Below are positions 7,801 through 17,436 of a DNA stretch of 45,917 nucleotides, piece after piece (the stretch's first letter is position 1; every line of letters starts with the position of its first letter). This stretch comes from Gammaproteobacteria bacterium (GTDB taxonomy: Bacteria; Pseudomonadota; Gammaproteobacteria; HK1), in contig JAJFJV010000024.1 of the NCBI GenBank assembly GCA_021773635.1, forward strand, positions 1 through 45,917, in the 5' to 3' direction. A program made the translations under genes and the position numbers. The notes under the pieces are model-generated. The model saw only the letters and a list, made by a program, of their open reading frames with translations, did no database searches and was not told the DNA's origin.

Positions 7801-8631
7801 TCACATAGTCGGTCTGGAAACAAATGCGCCAAGAGCCCGTCCATAGCCCGGTTGGCTCATAAAAACCCCGCTGTTGTGGCCGCCCCTCATCTTCACGAAG
7901 GATTTTGGCTCGTTGGCTCCCTGAAATACTTTCTCTCCAAGGTGGAACGGGATGACCTCATCATCAGGGCTGTGCAGCACCAGCACCGGAGACCTTACCC
8001 GCTTGATATGTTTTGCGGCATCAAAATCGTAACGCAGGAAAATCAATCGGGAAAGAACAGGAAAAACCGCATTGGCTACATCCCTTGCGGAGCTGAATGT
8101 GGACTCGAGAATCAGTCCTCCGGGCTGAACATCCGCAGCCAGCTCTGTTGCCACGGCGCCGCCAAGCGAGCGACCAAACAGGATGATATCTTTCGGTCGG
8201 CCCTCTCGCTCATTGACCAGATAGTGCCAGGCCGCTCTGGCGTCCTTGTAAACACCTTTCTCATCCGGCTTGCCGTGGCTTTTTCCGTAACCCCGATAGT
8301 CGAAGATAAAGACATTCAGGCCAAGGCGATGAAAGATCTCTATGGTATCGCCGCGGTGGGAGATATTGCCGGCATTGCCGTGGAAAAAAAGCAGAGTCTG
8401 TTTCGATCCATGATGTGGAATGTGCCAGCCATGCAGGCGCACGCCATCCTCGGTATCCAGCAGGACATCCTCATACCGAAGCCCCCACTCCTTTGGCGTC
8501 TGGTCGATCGTCGCGTCGGGGAAAAAGGTCATCAAGGGCTGTTGCAGATACATATAGCCATTCAACAGGGCTAGCCCAAGCAGCAGGAGCAGGATGTTAT
8601 TTATCATCCGGTTTTTCACGTGGTCCGGCAC
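7801..8631 (-). CDS. Membrane-anchored alpha/beta hydrolase (ABHD13/Bem46-like)
   Basis: This 276-residue serine hydrolase has an N-terminal hydrophobic anchor (NNILLLLLGLALLNGYMYL) and an alpha/beta hydrolase fold. The visible elements are the HGNAGN oxyanion loop, the nucleophile elbow GRSLGG, the acid loop HSPDDEVIP and the catalytic His in GGHNSG. Proteins of this Bem46 type are found across bacteria and eukaryotes, and most lack a known substrate; esterase or thioesterase activity is plausible. The GTG at 8631 gives the longest form. An ATG 24 bases downstream (8607) immediately before the hydrophobic segment is equally plausible, and neither has a clear ribosome-binding site. Confidence 0.85.
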   Translation of the reverse strand: MPDHVKNRMINNILLLLLGLALLNGYMYLQQPLMTFFPDATIDQTPKEWGLRYEDVLLDTEDGVRLHGWHIPHHGSKQTLLFFHGNAGNISHRGDTIEIFHRLGLNVFIFDYRGYGKSHGKPDEKGVYKDARAAWHYLVNEREGRPKDIILFGRSLGGAVATELAADVQPGGLILESTFSSARDVANAVFPVLSRLIFLRYDFDAAKHIKRVRSPVLVLHSPDDEVIPFHLGEKVFQGANEPKSFVKMRGGHNSGVFMSQPGYGRALGAFVSRPTM

Positions 8632-8739
8632 ACCGTCAAAGCAAGGTTAGCGGAGTATCTGCCGGCCATCCTTGAATCCTATTCTCCGTTACCCCAATTC
8701 GATAGGGTTAGGCCCGATTGATTGTGGGGACTCCAAAAT

Positions 8740-9741
8740 TCACGCCCCTGGTACCGGGTAGCTGTTGAGGATTTCCACGTAGTTGGCACGCTCGAATGAT
8801 GCGGGGTCAGGGGCATTTTGCTGGCTCACGCTACCTTTCATTTGCTCCACCGAGTCGTATTCATTGGCTTCGAGCCATTCTTCCATCTCGGTCAACATGC
8901 CCTTCAGGTGTTCCGGGCCATTTTTCAGCAGGGTGCTGCACAGGTAGGTGACATCCGCGCCGGCGAGTAGCATGCGCAGGGCATCGGTACCGCTATGGAC
9001 GCCACCGGTGGCGGCGAGAGAGAGCTTTACCCGGCCGTGGAGGATGGCGATCCAGCGCATCGCGAGTAGTGATTCTGCGGGGCTGGAGAGGTGCAAGTCA
9101 CGAGTAACTTCCAAGGTGTCGAGGTCGATGTTGGGCTGGTAAAAGCGGTTAAAGAGAACCACACCGTCAGCGCCATTGGTTTCCAGTGTGCGGACCATGT
9201 TGGCTACGGAACTGAATTGCGGCGAAAGCTTGAGGGTGATGGGCAGGATTACCTGCTCCTGTAACAGTGACAGCAGTTGCAGATAGCGTGCCTCTACGTC
9301 TTCCGCGCTTTCCTCGATATGCGCAGCGACGTAGTAGACATTGAGTTCCAGGGCATCGGCGCCCGCCGCCGCCAACTCTTGGGCATTCTCGAGCCAGCCG
9401 CTGGGGGAGATGCCGTTCAGGCTGGCGATTACCGGAATATCGAGGGCGGCCTTGAGTGCAGTGAGTTGCTCCAGATAGTCATCCAGGCAGGTGTGATAGT
9501 CATCCACCACCGGCAGAAAGCTTGAGGCCTCCCCGTGCCCCAGGTCCTGATAGTTCTGTAGCTGGTCAAGGGTCCGCCCCTCGGCACTGACTTCTTCCTC
9601 GAACAGGGAGTACATCACGAGTGCGCCCGCACCCGCATCCTCGAGCCGTTTGGCCATATCGAGATTGCGCGAGAGGGGAGATGATGACGGTACCAGGGGG
9701 TTCTTGAGTTCCAGCCCGAGGTAGTGGGTGCGAAGGTCCAT
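8740..9741 (-). CDS. Dihydroorotate dehydrogenase-like flavoprotein paired with PFOR
   Basis: This 333-residue FMN TIM-barrel protein is of the dihydroorotate/dihydropyrimidine dehydrogenase superfamily. It begins with the characteristic LKNPLVPSSSPLSRN segment and carries late barrel motifs such as AATGGVHSGTDALRMLLAGADVTYLCS, which bind the FMN phosphate. It lies three bases downstream of nifJ. In many genomes a protein annotated as dihydroorotate dehydrogenase-like sits beside pyruvate:ferredoxin oxidoreductase, so it is more likely linked to ferredoxin-dependent metabolism than to pyrimidine synthesis. The exact reaction is not established. Confidence 0.82.
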   Translation of the reverse strand: MDLRTHYLGLELKNPLVPSSSPLSRNLDMAKRLEDAGAGALVMYSLFEEEVSAEGRTLDQLQNYQDLGHGEASSFLPVVDDYHTCLDDYLEQLTALKAALDIPVIASLNGISPSGWLENAQELAAAGADALELNVYYVAAHIEESAEDVEARYLQLLSLLQEQVILPITLKLSPQFSSVANMVRTLETNGADGVVLFNRFYQPNIDLDTLEVTRDLHLSSPAESLLAMRWIAILHGRVKLSLAATGGVHSGTDALRMLLAGADVTYLCSTLLKNGPEHLKGMLTEMEEWLEANEYDSVEQMKGSVSQQNAPDPASFERANYVEILNSYPVPGA

Positions 9742-9744
9742 GGC

Positions 9745-12700
9745 CTATTCCTGGGTTTTGTTAGTGGTGGTGGGTTTCGCGGGCGCAGCGGGTGGCGCCT
9801 CGGCGGGAGCAAGCCCCGCCAGCTGCTCATAGCGCTGATAGCGTTCGTTTACCTCATTCTGTGCCCCTTCCATGAGTTGCTTGCTGGCCCGTGGGTTAGT
9901 GCGTGCGAGGATGCCGTAGCGCATTTCCGTTTTGGCGAAATCCCGGAACGAAATATCCGGTTTCTTCGAGTCCAGACGGAGTGGATTCTTGTTTTTCTCG
10001 CGCAGTCTGGGGTCGAAGCGGAACAATGGCCAGTGGCCGCTGCGCACCGCCAGATCCTGCTGTTTGAGGTTGCGGGTGAGGTCGATGCCCTGGGCGATAC
10101 ACGGACTGTAGGCGATGATCAGCGAGGTGCCCGGGTAGGATTCGGCCTCACGGAAGGTCCGCAGTGTATGGATATCCTTGGCGCCGAAGGCGACGTTGGC
10201 CACGTAGACGTTTTCGTAGGCCATAGCGATCATCGCGAGATCTTTCTTGCCGCCCCGTTTACCGCCGGCGGCGAATTTCGCCACTGCACCGCGTGGTGTG
10301 GACTTGGACATCTGCCCGCCGGTGTTGGAGTAGACCTCGGTATCCAGCACCAGAATATTCACGTCGCGGCCGCTCGCGAGCACGTGGTCGAGGCCACCAA
10401 AACCGATGTCATAGGCCCAGCCATCACCACCCAAAATCCACACGCTTTGCCGGGCCAGCGTATCGGCAATATTGTCCAGTTCCCGCGCCTCCTCGGAATC
10501 AATCTTGCCGAGGATTTTTCTGAGCTGGGTGATGCGTTCGCGTTGTTCCTGGATGCCGGCCTCCTCGAACTGATCGGCACCGAGCAGTGCGGTGGCAAGG
10601 TCGTCGCCAATATCCGCACGCAGGCGACCCACCAGGCTGTTTGCGTAACTGAGCTGTTCGTCCAGCGCGACGCGAAAGCCAAGGCCGAACTCGGCATTAT
10701 CCTCGAACAGCGAGTTGGACCAGGCCGGACCCCGGCCTTCCTGATTGGCCGCATAGGGCGTGGTGGGGAGATTGCCGCCATAGATAGAGGAGCAACCGGT
10801 GGCATTGGCAATGACCATGCGGTCGCCGAAGAGCTGAGTGGCGAGCTTGATATACGGTGTCTCGCCGCAACCGGAGCAGGCCCCGGAAAATTCGAATAGC
10901 GTTTCGCCAAGCATGGAGCCCTTGATGGTGGTCCAGCGTACATCCTCGCGTGGATATTCCGGCAGGGTGAGAAAGAAATCCCAGTTTTCCCGCTCCGCCT
11001 CGAGGATCGGCTCCAGCGGCCGCATATTAAGGGCCTTGCGCTTGGATTCGGATTTGTCCCGGGCCGGGCAGATCTCTACGCACAGGTTACAACCGGTGCA
11101 GTCTTCGGGTGCCACCTGATAAGTGATATGCATGCCGGGCGGGAATTCCTTGCCCTTCACCGGCACGTGTTTGAAGCTGGCCGGCGCATTTTCTGCCAGT
11201 TCCGCCGGAAAGACCTTGCTACGGATCACCCCGTGTGGGCAGACGAAAGGGCACTTACCGCAGTGGATGCAGAGATCCTCTTCCCACACCGGGATCTGCA
11301 ACGACAGCCCCCTTTTTTCATAGGCGGCCGTGCCTACTGGATAGGTGCCGTCGGCGGGCAGGCTGCTGACCGGGATGGCGTCGCCACGACCGGCAATCAT
11401 CTCGCCGGTGACCTGGCGTACGAATTCTGGTGCGTTGGCAGCGACCGGGAGGCGGATTTCGCTCGCACCGAGGGCTTTTTTCGGCACTTCTACCTGATGG
11501 AGATTCTCCACCGCGGCATCGATGGCCTTGAAGTTTTGCTCCACCAGTCGCCGACCTTTCTTCCCGTAGGTGCTTTCCACCGCATGCTTGATGCGAGCAA
11601 TGGCCTCGTCTGCCGGCAATACGCCGGAGATGGCGAAGAAACAGGTTTGCATCACCGTATTGATGCGCCGTCCCATGCCACTGTTGGCCGCCACCTGATA
11701 GGCATCGATGGTGTAGAAGCGGAGCTTTTTCGTGATGATGTTTTGCTGCACGGTACGCGGCAGGCTGTCCCACACGGTCTCGGTGGAGTAGGTGGAATTG
11801 AGCAGGAAGACACCGCCTTCGGCGGCCTTGTCGAGCATCTCGAAGCGGTCCAGGAAGATCTTCTGGTGGCAGGCGACGAATTGCGCCTCATTGCTGCCGA
11901 TGAGATAGGTGGAACGGATGGGTTCCGGGCCAAAACGCAGATGTGAGGTGGTAACCGCACCGGCCTTCTTGGAGTCGTAGACGAAGTAGCCCTGGGCATA
12001 GGCATCCGTTTCGCCACCGATAATCTTGATGGTGTTTTTGTTGGCGCTGACCGTGCCATCGCTGCCGAGACCAAAGAACACCGCGCACATGGCCTTGGCG
12101 GCGGCGTCAGTACGAAAGGCTGGGTCCCAGGCCAGGCTGTGGTTACTCAGATCATCGATGATGCCGACCGTGAAGCCGTTAGCTGGCTCGGCGGCATTTA
12201 GCTCGTCGAAGACGCCTTTAACCATGGCCGGGGTGAATTCCTTTGAGCCCAGGCCGTAGCGGCCACCGACTACCTGCGGGAATTCCGGGAAATGGCCACC
12301 ACCGGTAGTGATATGCCGGGCAATAGCTGTCACCACATCCTTGTACAGGGCCTCGCCATCGGCCCCCGGCTCCTTGCTGCGATCCAGCACTGCAATCCGC
12401 CGGGTGCTTGTGGGCAGGGTCGCCAGCAGGCTATCGCCATCGAAGGGCCGAAACAGACGTACTGCCAGTACACCCACTTTTTCACCACGGGCCAGCAGAT
12501 GGTCTACTGTTTCCACCACCGCCTCCACCCCGGAGCCCATCAGTACCAGCACACGCTCGGCATCTTCCGCGCCGTGATATTCGTAAAGCCGGTACTGGCG
12601 ACCGGTCAGGGCGGCAAAGCGGTCCATGGCCGCCTGCACGATGGCCGGTAGCTTCTCGTAGTAGGGATTAACCGTCTCCCGACCCTGAAAATAGACATCC

Positions 12701-13368
12701 GGATTTTGTGAGGTGCCGCGGATTACCGGGCGCTCGGGACTGAGTCCACGGCTGCGATGGGCACGCACCAGTTCCGGGTCGAGCATGGCACTGATGCAGT
12801 CATCATCCAGCATTTCTACCTTGGCCATTTCGTGGGAGGTACGGAAACCATCAAAGAAATGGATGATCGGTACCCGCCCTTCCAGCGTCGCGGCCTGTGA
12901 GATGAGCGCCTGGTCCATGACCTCCTGCACCGAGTTGGAGGCAAGCATCGCGAAGCCGGTGGTACGCGCGGCCATCACGTCACCATGATCGCCGAAGATG
13001 GAAAGCCCCTGTGCGGCAATGGCGCGTGCGGCCACGTGGAACACTGTCGAGGTCAACTCCCCGGCGATCTTGTACATATTCGGGATCATCAACAGCAATC
13101 CCTGGGAGGAGGTGAAGGTGGTGGTGAGCGCACCCTTTTGCAGGGCGCCATGCACCGTACCGGCGGCGCCGGCCTCGCTTTGCATCTCCACCACCTGGGG
13201 CACCACGCCCCAGATATTCTTGCGCCCCCGTGCGGACCATTCATCCGCCTGCTCTCCCATCGGAGATGAGGGGGTGATGGGATAAATAGCGATAACCTCG
13301 TGGGTTTTGTGGGCGATGTAGGCGGCGGCTTCATTGCCGTCGATGGTGCTCATCTGGCGCTCTGCCAT
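9745..13368 (-). CDS. nifJ: Pyruvate:ferredoxin (flavodoxin) oxidoreductase
   Basis: This single-chain homodimeric PFOR of 1207 residues converts pyruvate and CoA to acetyl-CoA and CO2 and reduces ferredoxin or flavodoxin. The N-terminal pyrimidine domain starts with AYIAHKTHEVIAIYPITPSSPMGE. Two 4Fe-4S motifs lie near residues 698-709 (CIHCGKCPFVCP) and 754-765 (CTGCNLCVEICP). The thiamine diphosphate domain has CSGCGETPY (about 826) and GDGWAYDIGFGG (about 978), with NTGGQ nearby. GGAGGAG stands just before the ATG. The length suits the family (E. coli YdbK is about 1170). It forms an operon with the DHOD-like gene. No nif genes are present, so a catabolic or redox role is more likely than nitrogen fixation. 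Confidence 0.96.
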   Translation of the reverse strand: MAERQMSTIDGNEAAAYIAHKTHEVIAIYPITPSSPMGEQADEWSARGRKNIWGVVPQVVEMQSEAGAAGTVHGALQKGALTTTFTSSQGLLLMIPNMYKIAGELTSTVFHVAARAIAAQGLSIFGDHGDVMAARTTGFAMLASNSVQEVMDQALISQAATLEGRVPIIHFFDGFRTSHEMAKVEMLDDDCISAMLDPELVRAHRSRGLSPERPVIRGTSQNPDVYFQGRETVNPYYEKLPAIVQAAMDRFAALTGRQYRLYEYHGAEDAERVLVLMGSGVEAVVETVDHLLARGEKVGVLAVRLFRPFDGDSLLATLPTSTRRIAVLDRSKEPGADGEALYKDVVTAIARHITTGGGHFPEFPQVVGGRYGLGSKEFTPAMVKGVFDELNAAEPANGFTVGIIDDLSNHSLAWDPAFRTDAAAKAMCAVFFGLGSDGTVSANKNTIKIIGGETDAYAQGYFVYDSKKAGAVTTSHLRFGPEPIRSTYLIGSNEAQFVACHQKIFLDRFEMLDKAAEGGVFLLNSTYSTETVWDSLPRTVQQNIITKKLRFYTIDAYQVAANSGMGRRINTVMQTCFFAISGVLPADEAIARIKHAVESTYGKKGRRLVEQNFKAIDAAVENLHQVEVPKKALGASEIRLPVAANAPEFVRQVTGEMIAGRGDAIPVSSLPADGTYPVGTAAYEKRGLSLQIPVWEEDLCIHCGKCPFVCPHGVIRSKVFPAELAENAPASFKHVPVKGKEFPPGMHITYQVAPEDCTGCNLCVEICPARDKSESKRKALNMRPLEPILEAERENWDFFLTLPEYPREDVRWTTIKGSMLGETLFEFSGACSGCGETPYIKLATQLFGDRMVIANATGCSSIYGGNLPTTPYAANQEGRGPAWSNSLFEDNAEFGLGFRVALDEQLSYANSLVGRLRADIGDDLATALLGADQFEEAGIQEQRERITQLRKILGKIDSEEARELDNIADTLARQSVWILGGDGWAYDIGFGGLDHVLASGRDVNILVLDTEVYSNTGGQMSKSTPRGAVAKFAAGGKRGGKKDLAMIAMAYENVYVANVAFGAKDIHTLRTFREAESYPGTSLIIAYSPCIAQGIDLTRNLKQQDLAVRSGHWPLFRFDPRLREKNKNPLRLDSKKPDISFRDFAKTEMRYGILARTNPRASKQLMEGAQNEVNERYQRYEQLAGLAPAEAPPAAPAKPTTTNKTQE

Positions 13369-13501
13369 GTTGCTCCTCCGATACCGATTTCCGTAGTTGG
13401 AATCCGCCGGGCCGTCTTGGGGAAAGCGGCCAGGTGCCGGGATAGATGCCGGCTATAAAAATACCCTCCGCGGGCCAATACATCCAGACATTGTGGTGCA
13501 G

Positions 13502-16018
13502 TCAGCTTCCGCCGGCGCGCAGCGTGCCAAGCGGGGGCTGACTCAACACACCGCGAGTACCGAGCAGCCCAAGGATGCCAATCACACCGGCACCGCCAGC
13601 AATTCCCACAAGCCATAGCCAAGGATTGGGGGCGTAAGCAATGTCGAAAACTTCCCGTGCCAGCAGGCCTTCCAGCAGCGTGGCACCCGCGGCGGCACTC
13701 GTGCCGGCCAGCAGCCCAAGTACCAGAAATTCTACCAGCAGACCCTGCCGGACACGGCGCCGGCTGGCCCCCAGGGTACGCAAAATGGCGCACTCCCGGC
13801 GCCGCTCATCCTGGCTGGCCTGGATGGTCGCCAGGATCACGCAGCAGCCGGCCAGCAGGGTGAAGAAAAAGAGGAATTCCACTCCCCTTGCGGCTTGGCC
13901 CATCAGGGCCTGAGCGCGGTTTAACAGGGCATCCACTTCTACCACGGTGACGCTCGGAAAGGCCTGTATCAGTGCCGGCAGCATGGATTTCTGGGCCGGG
14001 TTCAGGTGGAAGCTGGAGATCCAGGTGGCGGGAAATCCTTCCAGCATACCCGGCGGGGTGAGGACGAAGAAATTGACCCGGAAAGAACCCCATTCCAGCG
14101 CCCGCAGATTGGCCACGGTCCCGGTTACGGGACGGCCCGCGACGGTGAATTCCAGATGATCGCCAAGCCCTATGCCCAGGGTATCTGCGAGCCCCTGCTC
14201 TACCGAAAATACACCGGGAGCAGCAGGTGTGTTTCCCGACCACCAGCGCCCTCCGGACAGTACATTGTCCGGGGGTAACTCCCTTGACCAGGAGAGGTTG
14301 AACTCTCGCAGGGCCAACCGCTGGGCCCGTTTGTCCGTGTAGGTGTGTGGTTGTACCGACTGGCCGTTATGGGAGCTCAGGCGGGCCCTGACCATTGGGT
14401 AAAGGACGGGTTTTTCCAGTCCCTGACGATGTAAAAAAGCCTCCAGCGTCTTGACCTCGTCCGGTTGAATATTGATGAGGAAATAATTGGGTGTGCCGGG
14501 GGGTAGTCCCTCGCGCCACGCATGGGTGAGGTCGTCGCGGGCGAAAGCCAGCAATAACAGCAGCATCAGGCCACCCCCGAAGGCGACCATCTGTACGATG
14601 TTGGCACCGCTATGGCGGGATAAATTGGCCAGTCCAAAGCGCCATGCGACACCACCACGGTGGCGCAAGGGGCCAAGCAGGCGCATCAGCAACAGGCCCG
14701 TGAGTGCGAGCAATCCCAATGTGGCAACAGTGCCCGCGAGCACGTAGGCGGTAAGATGCAGATCGCCCTCCTGCGCAAAAAACAGCATCATCAGCAATGC
14801 TGTGGCGCCCAGCCACGTGAGTCGCCCGGCGCCCCCGGTACCCCGCAGGTTGCGGTTGAGTACCCGTGCCGGCGGTATCGTGCGCAGACGGATGAGCGGG
14901 GGCAGGGCGCAAGCGGCAAGCGTAACCACGCCAATCAGCCAGGCAAATAGCAGGGCCTGCAAGGACGGCTCCGGCAGTACCGGCGCGAGCAATCCACCAT
15001 AAAACCGGGCCAGCATCTCCTGGCTAATCCAGGCCAGTGCGCCACCACTGCTGGCCGCCAGCACGCCGATGAACAATAGCTGTACCCCGAGGATTAGCAG
15101 CACATCATTACGAGAGGCGCCAAGGCAGCGCAGCAGCGCGGCGGTATTCAGATGGCGCTGGCTGTAGCGGCGGGCGGTGACATAGATAGCAATGGCGGCG
15201 AGGCAGACGCTGATCAGTGCGCCGAGATCGAGGAAGCGCATGCCCTTGTCGAGGGTGGAGCGCAGGCCCGGACGGGTATCGCGCAGGGTGCGCAAGCGTG
15301 TCCCGGCGGGCAGGGTGCTTTCCTCGGCATTGCGAAATGCCTCAAGTGCCTGTTGGTCGCCGGCGAGTAACAGGCGGTGTTTTACCCGGCTGCCCCGGGT
15401 CACCAGGCCCGTGGCGGGCACGTCAGAGAGGCGCATCATCAGCCGGGGGGCAATGCTGAACAGGTCGCCGGCCCGGTCCGGCTCGTCGAGAAGCCGTGCG
15501 GAGATGCGGAATTGGCTGCTGCCCAGCTGTAGCGTAGCGCCTGCTTTCATATTGAGCATCGCGAGCAGGCGGGGCTCAAGCCATACCGTGCCCGGGGCGG
15601 GTATGCCGGGTGCGACTTGGCCGGCCATGTCCGGCCCCTGTGCAATGCGCAGTCTGCCCCGTAGCGGGTAGCCGGGACCCACTGCTTTTAGCTCAACCAG
15701 CTGCAGCCGTTCCCCGGCGCTGATCATGCTACGAAAACCCAGGGTGCGAGCACTCGCGAGGCCAAAGTGAAGGGCGCTGGCCTCCAGCGTATCGGCGATG
15801 GGGTCCGGGGAGGTGACGATGACATCGGCGGCAAGCAACTCGCTCGCTTGTGACAACAGGCCGCGGTTGACCCGCTCTTTGAACAAGCCCACGGTTCCGA
15901 CACTGGCAACTGCGACCACCAGCGCCGTTGCCAGCAGCCGGAGTTCACCCGCGCGCCAGTCGCGGCGCAGGGCTCTCAGCCCAAGCCGCAACGGCACGAG
16001 GTAGCGTCCGGCTAGCAA
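13502..16018 (-). CDS. ybbP: ABC transporter permease, FtsX type (YbbP-like)
   Basis: This 838-residue inner-membrane permease is encoded beside a YbbA-type ATPase. It begins LRLGLRALRRDWRAGELRLLATALVVAVASVGTVG, contains two FtsX-like domains with about ten membrane helices, and has large periplasmic regions between helices 1 and 2 and again at about 500-690. Such LolCDE/MacB-class permeases move lipids or proteins out of the membrane by mechanotransmission rather than import solutes; the substrate of YbbAP is not firmly known. The likely start is TTG at 16018, overlapping the ATPase gene by 7 bp, which indicates translational coupling; GTG at 15994 is an alternative. Confidence 0.88.
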   Translation of the reverse strand: MLAGRYLVPLRLGLRALRRDWRAGELRLLATALVVAVASVGTVGLFKERVNRGLLSQASELLAADVIVTSPDPIADTLEASALHFGLASARTLGFRSMISAGERLQLVELKAVGPGYPLRGRLRIAQGPDMAGQVAPGIPAPGTVWLEPRLLAMLNMKAGATLQLGSSQFRISARLLDEPDRAGDLFSIAPRLMMRLSDVPATGLVTRGSRVKHRLLLAGDQQALEAFRNAEESTLPAGTRLRTLRDTRPGLRSTLDKGMRFLDLGALISVCLAAIAIYVTARRYSQRHLNTAALLRCLGASRNDVLLILGVQLLFIGVLAASSGGALAWISQEMLARFYGGLLAPVLPEPSLQALLFAWLIGVVTLAACALPPLIRLRTIPPARVLNRNLRGTGGAGRLTWLGATALLMMLFFAQEGDLHLTAYVLAGTVATLGLLALTGLLLMRLLGPLRHRGGVAWRFGLANLSRHSGANIVQMVAFGGGLMLLLLLAFARDDLTHAWREGLPPGTPNYFLINIQPDEVKTLEAFLHRQGLEKPVLYPMVRARLSSHNGQSVQPHTYTDKRAQRLALREFNLSWSRELPPDNVLSGGRWWSGNTPAAPGVFSVEQGLADTLGIGLGDHLEFTVAGRPVTGTVANLRALEWGSFRVNFFVLTPPGMLEGFPATWISSFHLNPAQKSMLPALIQAFPSVTVVEVDALLNRAQALMGQAARGVEFLFFFTLLAGCCVILATIQASQDERRRECAILRTLGASRRRVRQGLLVEFLVLGLLAGTSAAAGATLLEGLLAREVFDIAYAPNPWLWLVGIAGGAGVIGILGLLGTRGVLSQPPLGTLRAGGS

Positions 16019-16710
16019 GCTGTCTCTCCATCGCTCGTGGTGGCCATCAGTGAGCCGTTTTCCAGCGCCAGGATGCGATCACAGCCGTGGGCGAGATGTT
16101 GATCGTGGGTGACCAGGATCAGCGTCGTACCCTTTTCGCGGTTGAGGGCGAATAACAGCTCGGCGATGTGCTCCCCGGTGCGGGTGTCGAGATTGCCGGT
16201 GGGTTCGTCGGCCAGCAGCAGTTTTGGCTCTGCGGCAAAGGCGCGGGCGATGGCTACGCGTTGCTGCTCGCCGCCGGAGAGTTGTGCCGGGGTGTGCTGC
16301 AGTCGCCCTCCGAGGCCCACCCGTTGCAGGATTTCCGTGGCCGCTGACCCGGGTGCGGAATGGGCGGCCAGTTCCAGCGGCAACATGACGTTTTCCAGCG
16401 CGGTAAAGGCGGGTAACAGTTGGAAGGACTGAAATACGAAGCCCACCATGCGGGCACGTAACGCCGCGCGGCCATCTTCATCCAGCGCATAGAGTTCCTT
16501 GCCGTCGATCTCTACCGAGCCACTGGTGGGCAGGTCGAGGCCGGCAAGCAAGCCCAGCAGAGTGGATTTCCCGGAGCCGGAAACGCCGCGGATCGCCACA
16601 GTTTCGCCTTCACTTACCGTCAGGGAGAGGCCATCAAGGATGGTCAACTCACCCCCGGGGCTGGATATGCGTTTGGCCAGATTGCGGGCTTTGAGTATGT
16701 TGCGCTGCAA
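16012..16710 (-). CDS. ybbA: ABC transporter ATP-binding protein (YbbA-like)
   Basis: This 232-residue cytoplasmic ATPase is the partner of the overlapping FtsX-type permease. Walker A is GVSGSGKST, the Q-loop region reads [23 protein letters not shown] (typical of the LolD/MacB class), the signature is LSGGEQQR and Walker B is [12 protein letters not shown]. The open frame extends upstream to 16869, but that part overlaps the tesA start on the other strand and is unlike the family. TTG at 16710 with GGAGGA at 16720-16715 gives the normal family length, so I place the start there. The divergent tesA neighbour reproduces the arrangement known from E. coli. Confidence 0.9.
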   Translation of the reverse strand: MQRNILKARNLAKRISSPGGELTILDGLSLTVSEGETVAIRGVSGSGKSTLLGLLAGLDLPTSGSVEIDGKELYALDEDGRAALRARMVGFVFQSFQLLPAFTALENVMLPLELAAHSAPGSAATEILQRVGLGGRLQHTPAQLSGGEQQRVAIARAFAAEPKLLLADEPTGNLDTRTGEHIAELLFALNREKGTTLILVTHDQHLAHGCDRILALENGSLMATTSDGETAC

Positions 16711-16801
16711 TGGATCCTCCGCGAATAGACCGGCTTGCCGCAACGGAAGTTTCGCTTCACCCTTGGGTAAATTGTGGATACCGCTGGCGGACGGGAGAAT
16801 C

Positions 16802-17431
16802 GTGACTAAATCGGAACGTGGATACAAGCTGTGCGGACGCATGGTGTGCTGGATGTTATTGCTCGGCATGCTGACGCCGGCGAGCGCCGCAGAGCCACGT
16901 AGCCTGGTAGTGCTGGGAGACAGCCTCAGTGCCGCTTACGGCATGGCGGTGGAGCAGGGTTGGGTGGCATTGCTGGGCCAACGTCTGGGCGATGATTTTC
17001 AGATCGTCAATGCGAGCATCAGCGGTGAGACCAGCCGCGGCGGGCGCACGCGCCTGCCCGGGCTTTTGAAAACCCATCGGCCGCAAATCGTGGTGCTCGA
17101 ACTCGGTGGAAATGACGGTTTGCGCGGTATTCCGCTGGTGGAAACTCGCAGCAACCTGATGGCCATTATCGAGGCAAGTCGGCAAGCCGGTGCGAAGGTG
17201 TTGCTGGTGGGTATGCGTCTGCCGCCAAATCTGGGGGCGGCGTATGGGGAGTCTTTTGCCTCCCTGTATCGCGAACTGGCCCGGCACTACGGACTGTCGC
17301 TGGTGCCCTTTCTGCTCGAGGGGGTGGGTAGGCATCCGGAGTGGATGCAGCAAGACGGGCTGCATCCGCGGCCCGCGGCCCAGGCCCGATTGCTGGAGAA
17401 CCTGTGGGCGCATCTGCAGCCACTGCTGTGA
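16802..17431 (+). CDS. tesA: Periplasmic acyl-CoA thioesterase I / lysophospholipase (SGNH)
   Basis: This 209-residue SGNH esterase is exported by a signal peptide (hydrophobic WMLLLGMLTPASAA, cleavage near residue 30) and hydrolyses acyl thioesters, aryl esters and lysophospholipids in the periplasm. The catalytic Ser is in block I GDSLSAAYG (about residue 41), block III is GGNDGLRG and the Asp/His pair is in DGLHPRPAAQ. The start is GTG at 16802 with GGGAG just ahead; an ATG at 16841 lacks a ribosome-binding site. It diverges from ybbA-ybbP, a neighbourhood conserved in gammaproteobacteria. Confidence 0.93.
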   Translation: MTKSERGYKLCGRMVCWMLLLGMLTPASAAEPRSLVVLGDSLSAAYGMAVEQGWVALLGQRLGDDFQIVNASISGETSRGGRTRLPGLLKTHRPQIVVLELGGNDGLRGIPLVETRSNLMAIIEASRQAGAKVLLVGMRLPPNLGAAYGESFASLYRELARHYGLSLVPFLLEGVGRHPEWMQQDGLHPRPAAQARLLENLWAHLQPLL

Positions 17432-17436
17432 GTGCC

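Noticed and set aside
8740-9741. Annotation as pyrD of pyrimidine synthesis
   Set aside because: Its pairing with PFOR is typical of a separate family of DHOD-like proteins.
9724-10899. A 391-codon plus-strand open frame opposite nifJ
   Set aside because: It is a high-GC shadow of the confirmed PFOR gene without any family motif or ribosome-binding site.
11128-11946. A 272-codon plus-strand frame inside nifJ
   Set aside because: It is a shadow of the iron-sulfur region of PFOR, His/Gly-rich without motifs.
9745-13368. nifJ as evidence of nitrogen fixation
   Set aside because: No nif, fix or mo genes are nearby, and PFOR is common in general anaerobic metabolism.
16711-16869. The upstream 53-codon extension of the ybbA frame
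   Set aside because: It overlaps the tesA promoter and start, has no match to the family, and a GGAGGA-TTG start lies downstream.
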